Assembly (NCBI RefSeq): GCF_022669015.1 | Contig: NZ_JAKKSL010000005.1 | Location: 1 to 64,000 of the forward strand | Direction: 5' to 3' | Origin: Colwellia maritima | GTDB lineage: Bacteria > Pseudomonadota > Gammaproteobacteria > Enterobacterales > Alteromonadaceae | Length of the DNA stretch: 64,000 nt | Shown: piece by piece, positions 1-9,545 of the stretch | Layout of the letters: each line of letters begins with the position of its first letter | How positions within the stretch are numbered: position 1 is the stretch's first letter | Program-made: the position numbers and the translations under genes | Notes under the pieces: model-generated | Seen by the model: only the letters and a program-made list of their open reading frames with translations | Databases searched by the model: none | What the model was told of the DNA's origin: nothing

Positions 1-266
1 AATTGTAATGATTGGTGAAATTGGTGGTACTGCTGAAGAAGAAGCAGCTGAATACATTAAAGCTAATGTAACTAAACCTGTAGTTTCTTACATTGCCGGT
101 GTTACTGCACCTATTTGGTAAGCGTATGGGTCATCTTTGGCGCAATTATCGTCGGTGGTAAAGGTACTGCTGATGAGAAATTTGCAGCATTAGAAGTATC
201 GGTGTTAAAACTGTTCGTTCTTTAGCTGAAATTGGCTCTGCACTTAAAGAGAAAACAGGTTGGTAA
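1..266 (+). CDS. sucD: Succinyl-CoA ligase ADP/GDP-forming subunit alpha, C-terminal end (frameshifted)
   Basis: This is the C-terminal part of the alpha subunit of succinyl-CoA synthetase (TCA cycle); the gene begins before the window. The first frame reads [16 protein letters not shown] and then [10 protein letters not shown], the family's signature. An extra T near 118 puts a stop right after this, and further indels near 140 and 200 are needed to recover [18 protein letters not shown] and the usual ending KEKTGW followed by TAA at 264. The family match is strong. At least three indels in an essential-type gene point to sequence error rather than a pseudogene. A strong terminator follows at once. 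Confidence 0.85.
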
Positions 267-303
267 TCAATTAGTTTTTGATTGCAAACTGCTTTTCTTA
301 ATG

Positions 304-329
304 AAAACCCGCTATCTAGCGGGTTTTTT
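304..329 (+). terminator. Rho-independent terminator after sucD
   Basis: A perfect 11-bp stem (AAAACCCGCTA / TAGCGGGTTTT) closes a two-base loop and is followed by a T run. Its symmetric A/T flanks let it also serve the converging DUF2971 gene, whose stop codon lies inside it at 312-314. Confidence 0.9.
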
Positions 330-1142
330 GTTTGATATTTTTGTTAATTCTATTCGGTATTCATGAATCGAAAGGCTTGCTTTATATATATCGCATTTAA
401 TCTTATGCTTATGAATAGCATCTAATATTTTCTTTTGTGTTCTTTCATTAGCTTGATAACCAATAATGATTTCACTTATTGAACCTTTGGGAATATCATG
501 GAGAATTATATCTAGGTTAAATTCATCTTTTCCAATGGAGCTTTTACTATCCATGCTAGCCCTGAAAACTCTTTCCTCTTGCTCATATGCCCAATCTAAA
601 GATTTCTGACATAAAACTTGTTTTAATAGATTACTTTTGTCAGAACTTATTATTTGTCTAGTATCTGAGTATAAAACTGCTTCTGGTTGTGTAATTTTAC
701 CTTCTAGTGTTAATGCATGAAAAAAGTGGTGTGATTTATTAAAACCTATAACATATCCTTTACCTGAATCTGTATAGTGGCTCCACATTAACAGGCTGCG
801 ATATGTACGGGATAGTGAAAGTACCCCATAATTATCCCCAAAATACTCCATCAAACTTTCTGCTAAATTTAATTTATTAAATATAGTTTCAAAATGCTCA
901 ATTAAGTCATTTGTTGTTTTGTCATAGATCTCTATATTTTCTTGATTTTTTTCTTCATCTGCGACTGATGCCCAAAATGAATTTAATTCGGTAAAGGATT
1001 CTTCTTTTATTATATTTTCTTCTTTTATTGAAAGTAGAGGTAACGATTCATAAGGGTCATTTAATGATTTTAATGGTGAAAACCGAATCTTTAAGTCATT
1101 TATAACGTCAACTCTACTTGGGGGTAAGTATTTGTATAACAT
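312..1142 (-). CDS. DUF2971 domain protein
   Basis: This 276-residue cytoplasmic protein has the DUF2971 layout: an N-terminal YKYLPPSRVDVI block, the phrase FSPLKSLNDPYE, a central LSLSRTYRSLLMWSHYTDSGKGYVIGF-like region and a C-terminal block with EEERVFR and EIIIGYQA. No catalytic role is established for the family, although it often occurs in accessory or defence-type regions. It stands alone, converges on sucD through a shared terminator, and has no signal peptide or membrane segment. The start codon at 1142 is the only good in-frame ATG before the repeat element. Confidence 0.75.
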   Translation of the reverse strand: MLYKYLPPSRVDVINDLKIRFSPLKSLNDPYESLPLLSIKEENIIKEESFTELNSFWASVADEEKNQENIEIYDKTTNDLIEHFETIFNKLNLAESLMEYFGDNYGVLSLSRTYRSLLMWSHYTDSGKGYVIGFNKSHHFFHALTLEGKITQPEAVLYSDTRQIISSDKSNLLKQVLCQKSLDWAYEQEERVFRASMDSKSSIGKDEFNLDIILHDIPKGSISEIIIGYQANERTQKKILDAIHKHKIKCDIYKASLSIHEYRIELTKISNKKPAR

Positions 1143-1199
1143 GGTTAATAGGGCGTATTATTGTTTAATAACAACTATAGCATATGTTTACTTTAATTG

Positions 1200-1741
1200 T
1201 CGCGGTGGCGACGGCACCCAAAGGGAGGCTGACGCCGACCTCCCTCTGACTCCCTCGGCGCTGCTAATCAAGTGTGATCCTACATTCAAGGCAATATCTT
1301 CGACGTAACGGCAAAGAACGCACATCCATGTGCTGCTTTGCCTTTGCCATCATCCTGATGGCAATACGTGAATATTGCCTTTCATTACGGCACTTGATTC
1401 AAGCAGACTTGGCGCGTTTTGATAGGTGAGGGGGATAATAATATTGGTCTTGTCTTTTTGGCTGTTCAAAACACTAGGTGTTTGTTTTATCGACTTGCTG
1501 TGCCAAGTGCTTAAATACCCATCTCAACAATGAAATGACAAACGAGCAAGGGTAGGCCTCGACCCGAGACATGGATGTCCGAGGGCTGCCGTTGTTCATG
1601 GATGATAAATCGGCAGGGTTCGTGGGCTACGCTCGTTTGTTATTGAATGTACTGCTGAGTTGGGGCTCCGAGGGAGTCCAAAGGGAAGGTAAGAGCGGAG
1701 GCAGTCTCCTTTTTTTTTGGGTGTCGTCGCCACCGCGACGC
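1200..1741. repeat. 540-bp non-coding element bounded by inverted repeats
   Basis: The stretch between the DUF2971 and EF-hand genes contains no credible gene. Its ends are inverted copies: CGCGGTGGCGACGGCACCC at 1201-1219 matches the reverse complement of 1720-1738 at 18 of 19 positions, and GACTCCCTCGG at 1248-1258 matches the reverse complement of 1668-1678. Inside is a second inverted pair (ACAAACGAGC 1538-1547 with GCTCGTTTGT 1631-1640). A diverged fragment of the inner part (1371-1434) recurs at 2642-2706. This looks like a non-autonomous, MITE-like or structured intergenic repeat. No transposase is present, and its base composition is more GC-rich than the flanking genes. Confidence 0.6.
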
Positions 1742-1918
1742 GAACAGTGAACTAAGCTGCAAACGTTGCAATTTAGCACAAAAACAAATTCCCACCGAGA
1801 CTTGTGATGCGATGCAGCAATAATTGATCCAAATCAATTTTGTTTAATGCGAGAGGCATATCATAGTTGTAATACAGAAAGATTTTTTAAACGAATTTTT
1901 ATAACCTACAGGAGAGTC

Positions 1919-2548
1919 ATGATGAAAAAATTAGTCAATAGTATTCCCTTAGTTTTATTTTCCTTTTTGGGAGTTGCATCATTTTCAACTATTTCAGCTG
2001 AATTACCCGTGAGTGGTCCAGTTCCTTTTGCTAACTATGATTTGGACGGAAATGGATCGATCAGTGAACAAGAGTTTACTCAAGTAAGAAGTGAACGTAT
2101 GGCAAGTAAAGCAGCTCAAGGTCGTCCCATGAAAGGTGCCGGTACCGCCCCTTCATTTATGAGCTTTGATGTGAATCAAGATGGGCAGTTAACAGAGCAA
2201 GAGCTCATTGTAGGTCAACAGGCTCAAATGCAAAATCGACGTAGTATTTCAGGCCAAGTTTCTAACATGAGACAGGGTAATGGCAAAGGTGTCGGTATGG
2301 GAAGAAAGAGCAATATGCCCAGTTTTTCTGAATTTGACATAAATGGTGATGGTGTCATTTTAGCAGAAGAACTCTATGAGGCTAGAGCCGAAAGAATATC
2401 AGAGCGTGTTAAGCAAGGTTATCCTATGCGAAATATTGCCAATTCTTCATCTTTTGAAGAGATAGATGCTAATGGTGACCAAAAAGTAACTTCAGAGGAG
2501 TTTGCTAAGTTCCAAGTAAAACATCGACAACAAATGATGCAAAAGTAA
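1919..2548 (+). CDS. Secreted EF-hand calcium-binding protein
   Basis: The chosen start is the ATG at 1919, just after CAGGAGAG, which gives a typical signal peptide (MMKKLVNSIPLVLFSFLG, cleavage near ISA-EL). Upstream in-frame codons lack both features. The mature protein of about 185 residues carries four EF-hand loops: DLDGNGSISEQE, DVNQDGQLTEQE, DINGDGVILAEE and DANGDQKVTSEE. They form two similar halves joined by Gln/Met/Arg-rich linkers (RMASKAAQGRP and RISERVKQGYP), which suggests internal duplication. It probably binds calcium in the periplasm; its partner is unknown. The first ~90 bases of this gene are duplicated at 3332-3420. Confidence 0.85.
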   Translation: MMKKLVNSIPLVLFSFLGVASFSTISAELPVSGPVPFANYDLDGNGSISEQEFTQVRSERMASKAAQGRPMKGAGTAPSFMSFDVNQDGQLTEQELIVGQQAQMQNRRSISGQVSNMRQGNGKGVGMGRKSNMPSFSEFDINGDGVILAEELYEARAERISERVKQGYPMRNIANSSSFEEIDANGDQKVTSEEFAKFQVKHRQQMMQK

Positions 2549-2641
2549 ATCGTGAATTAAAGGGGGAACTCCCCCTTAGAGTTGAGAAAAAGGCGATGTA
2601 AGGGGTATTTTGACACTAGCACTATATGTCAACAATAACAT

Positions 2642-2706
2642 AATATTGCCTTTCATTTTAGCACTTAACTCAAGTAGGCTTAGTGCGTGTTGATAGGGGA
2701 GAGGTA
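2642..2706 (+). repeat. Diverged fragment of the 540-bp element
   Basis: This 65-bp stretch aligns with 1371-1434. Both begin AATATTGCCTTTCATT, run through a CACTT..CAAG segment and end GTTGATAGG-like, at roughly 80% identity by eye. It lies in the convergent spacer between the EF-hand and DUF4124 genes. Confidence 0.6.
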
Positions 2707-2708
2707 AG

Positions 2709-3176
2709 TTAATGTGCTTCACTCATTTTTTGCTCAATTTCTTTCAGCGTGTTTTTTTCTTCCTGTATATCTTTTTGATACTTAGCTTTCACTGTTTGAA
2801 TTTGTTCAGTAAGTAAAACTAAATAACTGGAACCAACTCTATTGACGCCGGCATCTAACCCCTTTGTTCTAACTTTATCAATCTCTTCATTATACCGTTG
2901 TGTTAATCGTTCTATTTTAGCTATTGAGCGCTCTTTTTTCTTAGCTAAGGTATATAACATTGGATCGGTATTATTGTTAGTTGACGCAACCTTGTTTGAT
3001 TTAAACGTCACATTGTTTTGCGTTTTAGAATAATCTACTTGAATATTTTCTACATTGTCGGTTTCACAGGGGATTTGTGAAAAAATAACATTATCACCAT
3101 CTTGGCATTTATAAATAGTATTGGCGTGGGTGGTTAATGTAGCTAAGGCGAGTAACCAACTTATTTTATATAACAT
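2709..3176 (-). CDS. DUF4124 domain protein, secreted
   Basis: This 155-residue protein has a signal peptide (MLYKISWLLALATLTTHA) followed by the DUF4124 signature: TIYKCQDGDNVIFSQIPC, with two cysteines likely to form a disulfide. The rest is charged and helical (AKIERLTQRYNEEIDKV.. and KDIQEEKNTLKEIEQKM), consistent with a coiled coil. DUF4124 proteins are periplasmic and of unknown biochemical function. It converges on the EF-hand gene. Its start is supported by the signal peptide beginning at that Met. Confidence 0.8.
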   Translation of the reverse strand: MLYKISWLLALATLTTHANTIYKCQDGDNVIFSQIPCETDNVENIQVDYSKTQNNVTFKSNKVASTNNNTDPMLYTLAKKKERSIAKIERLTQRYNEEIDKVRTKGLDAGVNRVGSSYLVLLTEQIQTVKAKYQKDIQEEKNTLKEIEQKMSEAH

Positions 3177-3241
3177 TCCATTGCTCCGATAAAGAGTTCC
3201 ATTAAATCTATGAATTCACATCTTGCAGAAAAGCGAATATT

Positions 3242-3425
3242 AAGTCAATCGATTAAATTCATCATCAGTCCATAGTTTGGGATACAAAATCTCTGAATCG
3301 CCCTAAACCAGGTCGAGAATCCATGATGCACCTACAGGAGAATCATGATGAAAAAATTAGTCAATAGTATTCCCTTAGTTTTAGTTTCCTTTTTGGGAGT
3401 TACATCACTTTCAACTATTATACGG
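3242..3425. pseudogene. Chimeric duplicated fragment: DHH gene piece joined to EF-hand gene start
   Basis: Positions 3249-3328 repeat 4919-4999 of the downstream DHH phosphoesterase gene with only a few differences (one a deletion). Directly joined to it, 3332-3420 repeats 1907-1990, which is the ribosome-binding site, ATGATG start and signal-peptide codons of the EF-hand gene. After LVSFLGVTSLSTI the copied frame runs into a stop. The fragment is therefore a non-functional chimera of two neighbours that lie on either side of it. An ATG with a good ribosome-binding site is kept, so a short peptide of about 27 residues could still be made. Confidence 0.8.
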
Positions 3426-3441
3426 CTTTAGAATGAAACTT

Positions 3442-4352
3442 TTATGATCTTAAGTGTTTATTAAAAAAAGCGATTGTACGTTCCCACGCAAGATCGGCAT
3501 TTTTTTGATCATAGCGACTGGTTGAATCATTATGAAAGCCGTGATTTACATTTTTATACATGTGCATTACATAATTAACGTTATTAGCTTTTAAGTCTTG
3601 TTCATACTCAGGCCATGTGGCATTAACCCGTTTGTCTAATTCGCCTAATTGAATTAATAAAGGAGAATTAATATTTTTTCTTAGCTCTTTTGCCGCAGGT
3701 GTCCCATAAAAAGGAACACCGGCATCCATAATCTCAGGTATTCTTGCAGCAAGCATATTAATGATATAACCACCAAAGCAAAAACCAACACCACCGAGTT
3801 TTCCATTTGATAATGAGTGATTTTTGAGAAACTTAGCTGAGGCAATAAAGTCTTGTTCTATTTTTTCTCGGTTTAAGGTACTTTGCATTTTTCTACCTTC
3901 ATCATCATTACCGGGATAACCTCCAAGGGTATGTAAAATATCTGGGGCGAAGGCAATAAAACCGGCTTTGGCAACTCTACGTGCTACATCTTTTACGTAT
4001 GGGTTTAACCCCTATTTTCGTGTACCACCAATACAGCAGGCGCGGTGCCAGTTAAATTAGCAGGTTTAACAAAATATCCTTTTACACTACCAAGCCCTTT
4101 AGGAGAATCAAACGTTTCATAGGTTGCAGTTATACTCTCATCATTAAATGAAACTTGATCAGCTAGAGCATAGTTAGGCAATAAAGCTGAGGCGAGTATA
4201 TTCGTACTCATGCCAACGACAGCTAAACTGGCAAGACGTTTCATAAAGGTTCGTCTATCAATCATGCCATGAGCGTATTCGTCATACCAATCAAAGGCTT
4301 CTTGAGGAATTATAATGTTTTCTTCTGCATTGTAATCGTTTTTTAAGGTCAT
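3442..4352 (-). CDS. Tat-exported dienelactone hydrolase family protein (frameshifted)
   Basis: Alpha/beta hydrolase of the dienelactone hydrolase family, about 300 residues. The N-terminus has a twin-arginine signal ([16 protein letters not shown]) after a ~30-residue extension, as in YghX-like members. The nucleophile motif GFCFGG carries Cys, the acid is in LGELDKRV and the histidine in NHGFHND, so the Cys-Asp-His triad is complete. A missing T near 4008 splits the gene after VVHENRG; the other frame continues [30 protein letters not shown] without loss. The natural substrate is unknown. The break is probably a sequence error. Confidence 0.85.
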
Positions 4353-4488
4353 ATTTTGAAGCTCTTAATTGGTAATTGTTAATAAACACTTTATATTATT
4401 TACTATAATTAAAGTAGAAAAGTAGCTTAAATCTGGCGGTTACTTAATTTGTTTTGCAACTGGTCAGTATTGTCTCAACCATCAACCA

Positions 4489-5420
4489 TCAACCATCAGC
4501 GTTAATAGCTGAAATCAACTCAGCAAGGCATGCCTCATTTTGATCATGCGGCACTTGACAAGTACCCGCTGCATTATGCCCACCACCGTTATATTTCAAC
4601 ATTAATTCGCCAACATTTGTTTTTGAACTACGATCAAAAATTGATTTACCTGTAGCAAAAACCGTATTTTGTTTTTTAAGCCCCCACATAACATGAATTG
4701 AAATATTACATTGTGGAAATAAAGCATAAATAACAAAACGGTTACCTGAATAAATAATCTCTTCTTCTCTCAAATCTAAAACGACTAAGTTACCATGAAC
4801 AGTTGCACAACGTTTTATTTGTTCTTTGAACTTCTCTTCATGCTCAAAATAAAGATCGGTGCGCTCTTTGACATCAGGCAGTTCTAGTATTTGGTCAATA
4901 CTGTGATCTTTACCAAAATCGATTAAATTCATCATCAGTTCATAGTTTGAGATACGAAAATCTCTGAATCGCCCTAAACCAGTTCGAGAATCCATGATGA
5001 AGTTTAGTAGTTCCGGCGTTTTGCATGTAAGACTTCTTCCATATTGAACTGGGCAGAATCACCCTTGTCTACAGCTTCCATCATGCTTGTCAGCCTTGAG
5101 GGATAGGTTTCTAGACCACCGTAGTAGTCATATACAACACGAGCAGCTGATGGAGCATCAGGGTCAATAATATGATTGTCGCGTTTTTCATTGCGTAAGG
5201 TTTCACTATGGTGGTGATCAAAGGCAATGTTAACGCCATCAACGTAAGGTAAATTGGTTGAAATATCATTTGAGCCGACTTCAATAGAACCATCTTGCAT
5301 ATCTTTTGGGTGAACAAAAAGAATATCATCAACTAAATCAATATGTTTTAGTAAAATCGCACATACTAAACCATCGAAATCACTACGAGTTACCAAACGG
5401 AATTTTTTATTGCCTGACAT
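4489..5420 (-). CDS. DHH-family phosphoesterase (frameshifted)
   Basis: The N-terminal DHH domain has the metal-binding motifs RSDFDGLVCA and AFDHHHSE; the C-terminal DHHA1-type domain ends with the nucleic-acid-binding motif KYNGGGHNAAG. Such proteins (NrnA or exopolyphosphatase-like) hydrolyse phosphodiester or phosphoanhydride bonds with Mn2+. The frame breaks near 5010 after EEVLHAK; the second frame continues ELLNFIMDSRTGLGRF, so one base has been gained or lost. Total length is about 310 residues, normal for the family. The exact substrate cannot be decided here. A piece around the break region is duplicated at 3249-3328. Confidence 0.82.
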
Positions 5421-5739
5421 TTACACTCTCCATTAAATATAATTTGTTTTTATTATTTAGCACTATATTGTTTATTTAAACATAATAAAAGTATATTGAA
5501 TTAAGTGTAGATACAATTTAAAACTTTTTCGTTTTTTTTCAGTATAAATATCGATAGTGACTGCGAAGGTTTATTTCACAGTCTACTCAATACCAAACAC
5601 TAATTCTAAATTATTGCCGTTAAATTCAATAGAAACTCCTTAGCGTCATGATTCTATTCTTTTTTTATTGGAAAATAATAATAAAACTGCTAAATTTCTT
5701 AAACGAGATTGTACAAGTAAACATAAAATAAGGATGTTT
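5421..5739. other. Intergenic, divergent promoter region
   Basis: This 319-bp AT-rich spacer separates the divergent DHH phosphoesterase and DUF3592 genes. It should hold both promoters, but I see no distinctive operator, repeat or RNA structure. Confidence 0.5.
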
Positions 5740-7421
5740 ATGAAAAAAGGCGGTTATTTATTCGGAGGTATATTTTTCCTAGCAGGGCTAGCCATTTTAT
5801 ATTTTATGGTGTTATCACCAATTATTGATGTGAGTAAAATGCAGTTTTGGCATGCAACCAAAGCCCAGCCTTATCAGTGCAAAAGTAGATAGTTACCAAA
5901 GCCGTAATGATGACGGTGGTTTCACCACAATGTACAACGTGCTTATGCGGTATCAATATCAAGTTAGAGGTCATAGTTACACTGGTCAGCGCGTTAAAAT
6001 AATGAATGATGAGGCAAGTAGTGACAGCAGTCAGGCCTATGATTTACTAGCGAAAATACAGCATGAGAATAGAGTAAACAATGGCATAACAATTTGGGTT
6101 AACCCAAGCGATAATCAAGATTCTATCTATGATCGTACCCTAGGGCTTCGTTTTCTTATTATTATGACACTCTTTAGCTGTGTGTTTATGATGGCTGGTT
6201 TAGGTGTAATGAGTTATAGCCGCAAAAAGAAAGAACGGATTCCTGATAATATTGACCCCGATAAACCTTGGACCTCACGTATTCAATGGGCATCACCTGT
6301 CATTTATTCCGATGCGCAAGAAAGTGTAAAATATGCTTGGTTTTTTGCCATATTCGCTAGTATATTTTTTGGGATGTTTTCTATTGCCTTATTTGGACAA
6401 CATCCCGTTGCGACTGTCTTTTCAATACTATTTCTAATAGCACCACTATGGTTAATTCTACGGGCTAAGCGTATACAAAATGAATGGCGTTATTTTGATA
6501 AAGTTCCGTTAACCCTTAGCACCTATCCTGGTATGATTGGTGGTAAAGTTAAAGGATGTTTAATCGTGCCAGGCAAAAATTCGGGTATAGGTAAATATAG
6601 TGCAACGCTAAACTGTACTAAATATTGGCACACTCGTCATGGCAGTGAAAGAAAATCACACCAAAGCATTATTTATACAGACAAGCAAAAGCTATTAGCC
6701 AAACCCGGCGTAAGTGGTGGAAAAATTGATTTTGATTTTACTGTACCGGAAAACCTGAATCAAGTGCCCCGAGTAATAGCTATCATAAGTGGACAATAAC
6801 CGTTAAAGGTGAGTTAGCAGACATAGACTTTGACCGTAATTATGAAGTGCCAGTATTTGTTACGGAACAGAGCACAACAGAAGTAGAAGAACTGGCGCAA
6901 CAACCGTTAACTCGGCATGAAGAAAGGGCGTTAAATGATCGTTTACATATGGATGTTAGTCAGGAAGAGGATGAAATAAAGCTTCATACTCCCAAATCTA
7001 AAGATAGTTTACCTTTTGCAGGGATTGGCGCATTATTTTTCATTGTTGGTGTTTTAATTTATACCATTGGCGATTCCTTTTTTGGTCTTGTTTTTGCGAG
7101 CGTTAGCTGTATCTTCTTAGGTTTGGGTATATGGGGCTATGGTCGAAATTGTAAAATTAAAGTGAGCCCTAATAACTTAGAGCTAGAGTTTTATTTTTTC
7201 TCCTGGTCATTAAGTCAGCTGATATTAACCCATAAAGACGTAAAGAGTCTTGAACCCTTTAGCTCGTCAACTACACATACTAATGGCAAGCAAAAACCGA
7301 AAAATTTAGTTTAAGGCTAATTACCACAATAGGCAAAGCGATTGATTTAGGTGGAAGTTTTAACTCAAAGAAAAATGCTTTACATCTTAAACAACGAGTT
7401 GAATCGATTTTCTATCGTTAA
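5740..7421 (+). CDS. DUF3592 membrane protein (multiple frameshifts)
   Basis: The start at 5740 is preceded by AAGGAT and gives MKKGGYLFGGIFFLAGLAILYF, a first membrane segment. Joining the frames (breaks near 5878, 6797 and 7305) gives about 560 residues: the DUF3592 extracytoplasmic domain (VDSYQSRNDDGGFTTMYNVLMRYQYQV..), a membrane segment near LRFLIIMTLFSCVFMM, a second pair near YAWFFAIFASIFFGMF and FSILFLIAPLWLIL, a soluble domain, and a last pair near GIGALFFIVGVLIYTIG. Function is unknown. Three indels in one gene with all segments conserved suggest sequence error. Confidence 0.75.
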
Positions 7422-7454
7422 CACTTGTCATAAACTTCCTTTTATGACAAGTGT
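7421..7454. terminator. Long hairpin between DUF3592 and zf-TFIIB genes
   Basis: A perfect 14-bp inverted repeat (ACACTTGTCATAAA at 7421-7434 with TTTATGACAAGTGT at 7441-7454) starts on the last base of the DUF3592 stop codon. It has a six-base loop and no T run. Its place between convergent genes suggests a terminator or mRNA 3' end. Confidence 0.6.
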
Positions 7455-7506
7455 GGACAAGGCTGAATATGACGAGACATACAGCGCTTAAATACGGATA
7501 TTCTGA

Positions 7507-8097
7507 TTAAAAACCTCGGAAGAATATTCGTTTTAAGCTGTATTTATTCAACATTTTTTCCATTAACTCTACATCAGAAATACGGTCATCCAAGGCTTGT
7601 AATTCCAGTTCGTGTTTCACTAATTTATTGTCTTGGGCTTTATCTAAGCCACCACTGGCAACAAAGTTACGAATACTCTGTAATTCGCCTTCATCTAACC
7701 AAACACCACAATGAAGGCAGGTATCAATTAAAACCCCAGAGATAGATTTAAAATTTCGGCGCGACATCATTTTCTGGCAATTTGCGCAAGGTAAATAATT
7801 TTCAGCTTTTGGTAAACCGGGACGTAAATACTGAGGATTACTTTTATCATCACGGTAAACATCAAATTCAGAGGTTAATACCGAAAACTCATCGGGTTGC
7901 AACCACACGCCATGGCATTGGTTACACTGGTCTAATTCAAAGTTTCGATAATGTTGTTGCTGCAAGGGAATTGAACAACGTGGGCAATTTTTGGGTTTTT
8001 CTTGCTGTAATACCTTCATACTGCCATTACACATAGGACAGTGTTGAACGTGTGCTTTGACTATGTGTTTACACGAAGTACATTGAGATTGTAGCAT
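7507..8097 (-). CDS. zf-TFIIB zinc-ribbon protein
   Basis: This 196-residue protein has repeated zinc ribbons: CTSCKH..CPMC at the N-terminus, CPRC..CNQCHGVWL in the middle and CANCQ..CLHCGVWLDEGEL near residue 120. The CxxCxGxWLDxGEL pattern defines the zf-TFIIB family. The C-terminus is helical and ends with basic KRIFFRGF. No enzymatic domain is visible; a role in nucleic-acid or protein binding is only inferred. It stands alone between convergent DUF3592 and the divergent diguanylate cyclase. Confidence 0.8.
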   Translation of the reverse strand: MLQSQCTSCKHIVKAHVQHCPMCNGSMKVLQQEKPKNCPRCSIPLQQQHYRNFELDQCNQCHGVWLQPDEFSVLTSEFDVYRDDKSNPQYLRPGLPKAENYLPCANCQKMMSRRNFKSISGVLIDTCLHCGVWLDEGELQSIRNFVASGGLDKAQDNKLVKHELELQALDDRISDVELMEKMLNKYSLKRIFFRGF

Positions 8098-8200
8098 AAT
8101 TGTCCTTAATCATAATTTAAGTTAGTAGTTTACTATTTTTCTTCTATAATTATATAGTTTACATTACATGCTATACTAGCTTTGTACATAACAACTTATT

Positions 8201-8239
8201 AAAGAAAATAATTAAAGAAAATAATTAAAGAAATATAAA
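8201..8239 (+). repeat. 13-bp tandem repeat upstream of diguanylate cyclase
   Basis: Two exact units of AAAGAAAATAATT are followed by a decayed third, giving an A/T-only tract between the two divergent genes and about 45 bp before the cyclase start codon. Confidence 0.6.
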
Positions 8240-8285
8240 GTAGTTGAAAATTATGTCGTCAAACGGAATTAGACAATAAGGTAAA

Positions 8286-9446
8286 ATGGCTATAACAAAC
8301 CACTCAACTCTGTCAGATGAAGCACTGCGACTTCAGCGTCAAGAACGACGACAACAAAAGCGAATTAACCGAGCCGCGATTGGCTTTGTTATCTTTTTTG
8401 TGGGTTGGGTAGTGGTTATATTAAGTACTATTTTTTATAAATCTAGTCTTGATTTATCTTACGTGCTTGGTTGCATTTCAATCAGCTTTATCGTGCAAAT
8501 CGTGTTGTTTTATCTCTTTAAAACAAACAAAAATCTAAAATTTAATGATCCAAATTTAACGACATTACAACTGTTTAATGCTATTTTTTGGGTCAGTCTC
8601 GCCATGATATTGATGCCACAAATAAAAGGGATCATCGTCTTTTTTAGTTTTGTTTGCTTATTATATAGTGTTTTTCATACCTCAAAACTTGCCTTATATT
8701 TATTACCAGTAACATCAATTATAGGTTTAGCACTCGCTGATGTTTCTTTTTACTTGAAATACCCAGAAGACTTTAGTTTTCAATATGAAGTGATAGAATT
8801 TATGGTATTTAGTTTATCTACGGTTTGGATAAGTGTTATTGCAAATTTTAGCTCAAAGTTGAGAACAAAACTGCAGCAGCAAAGACAAGAGATACTGAAA
8901 ACTAACGAACTATTAGCTATTCAAAGTAAGCATGATGCGTTAACTGGGTTAAAGAATAGGCGCTATTTTGACGAGCAATTTACGATCGAATACAAAAGAG
9001 CAAGCCGTAATAACAATGCCTTATCAATGATTATGATCGATTTAGATAATTTCAAATCTATTAATGATTTGTACGGTCATGATCTTGGTGATGGCTGTTT
9101 AAAATATATTGCTAATCTCTTAGCTGAAGAAGTAAATAGAACCGGAGATATACTGGCGCGCTATGGAGGTGAAGAGTTTGTTATACTATTGCCAAATACC
9201 AGTGGCGAACAAGCATTTAAATTAGCATTGCAATTAAAAGATAAGATCAACCAATGTTTATATCATTACGAAAATTCCGTTGATGTTAACCTTAAACTAA
9301 CCGCTAGTTTTGGTGTTAGTTGTTATAATGAAAACAATGTTACTAGCCAAAGTGAACTATTAATTACTGCAGATAAAGCGTTGTATCTTTCAAAAAGTTC
9401 AGGTCGTAATCAAGTTAAAATGTACCATCCTAATCAAGTTCATTGA
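8286..9446 (+). CDS. Membrane-bound diguanylate cyclase (GGDEF)
   Basis: This 386-residue protein makes the second messenger c-di-GMP from two GTP. After a charged N-terminus (RLQRQERRQQKRINR) come about six membrane segments (residues 30-200) without an obvious periplasmic sensor domain, then a short coiled coil (LRTKLQQQRQEIL) and the GGDEF domain. The active site is intact as ARYGGEEF. An RTGD motif lies five residues before it, matching the RxxD inhibitory site, so product feedback inhibition is expected. The metal-binding MIDLDNFKSIND is also present. The gene is monocistronic and is followed by a 12-bp hairpin. Confidence 0.9.
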   Translation: MAITNHSTLSDEALRLQRQERRQQKRINRAAIGFVIFFVGWVVVILSTIFYKSSLDLSYVLGCISISFIVQIVLFYLFKTNKNLKFNDPNLTTLQLFNAIFWVSLAMILMPQIKGIIVFFSFVCLLYSVFHTSKLALYLLPVTSIIGLALADVSFYLKYPEDFSFQYEVIEFMVFSLSTVWISVIANFSSKLRTKLQQQRQEILKTNELLAIQSKHDALTGLKNRRYFDEQFTIEYKRASRNNNALSMIMIDLDNFKSINDLYGHDLGDGCLKYIANLLAEEVNRTGDILARYGGEEFVILLPNTSGEQAFKLALQLKDKINQCLYHYENSVDVNLKLTASFGVSCYNENNVTSQSELLITADKALYLSKSSGRNQVKMYHPNQVH

Positions 9447-9481
9447 TTAAACGCTAGTAAGGCATAATAACTAGCGTTTAA
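9447..9481. terminator. Hairpin between diguanylate cyclase and trpA
   Basis: A 12-bp perfect stem (TTAAACGCTAGT / ACTAGCGTTTAA, 9447-9458 with 9470-9481) begins on the base after the stop codon of the cyclase gene. A run of seven T's follows about 15 bases later. It probably acts for both converging transcription units. Confidence 0.65.
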
Positions 9482-9545
9482 GATTGAAGAGCTATTTTTT
9501 TAACCTGAAATAGGTTTAATCAAAAGAGCTTAAATTATAGTCAAG

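Noticed and set aside
1640..1837. 65-residue reverse frame
   Set aside because: It lies inside the inverted-repeat element, and its composition follows the repeat.
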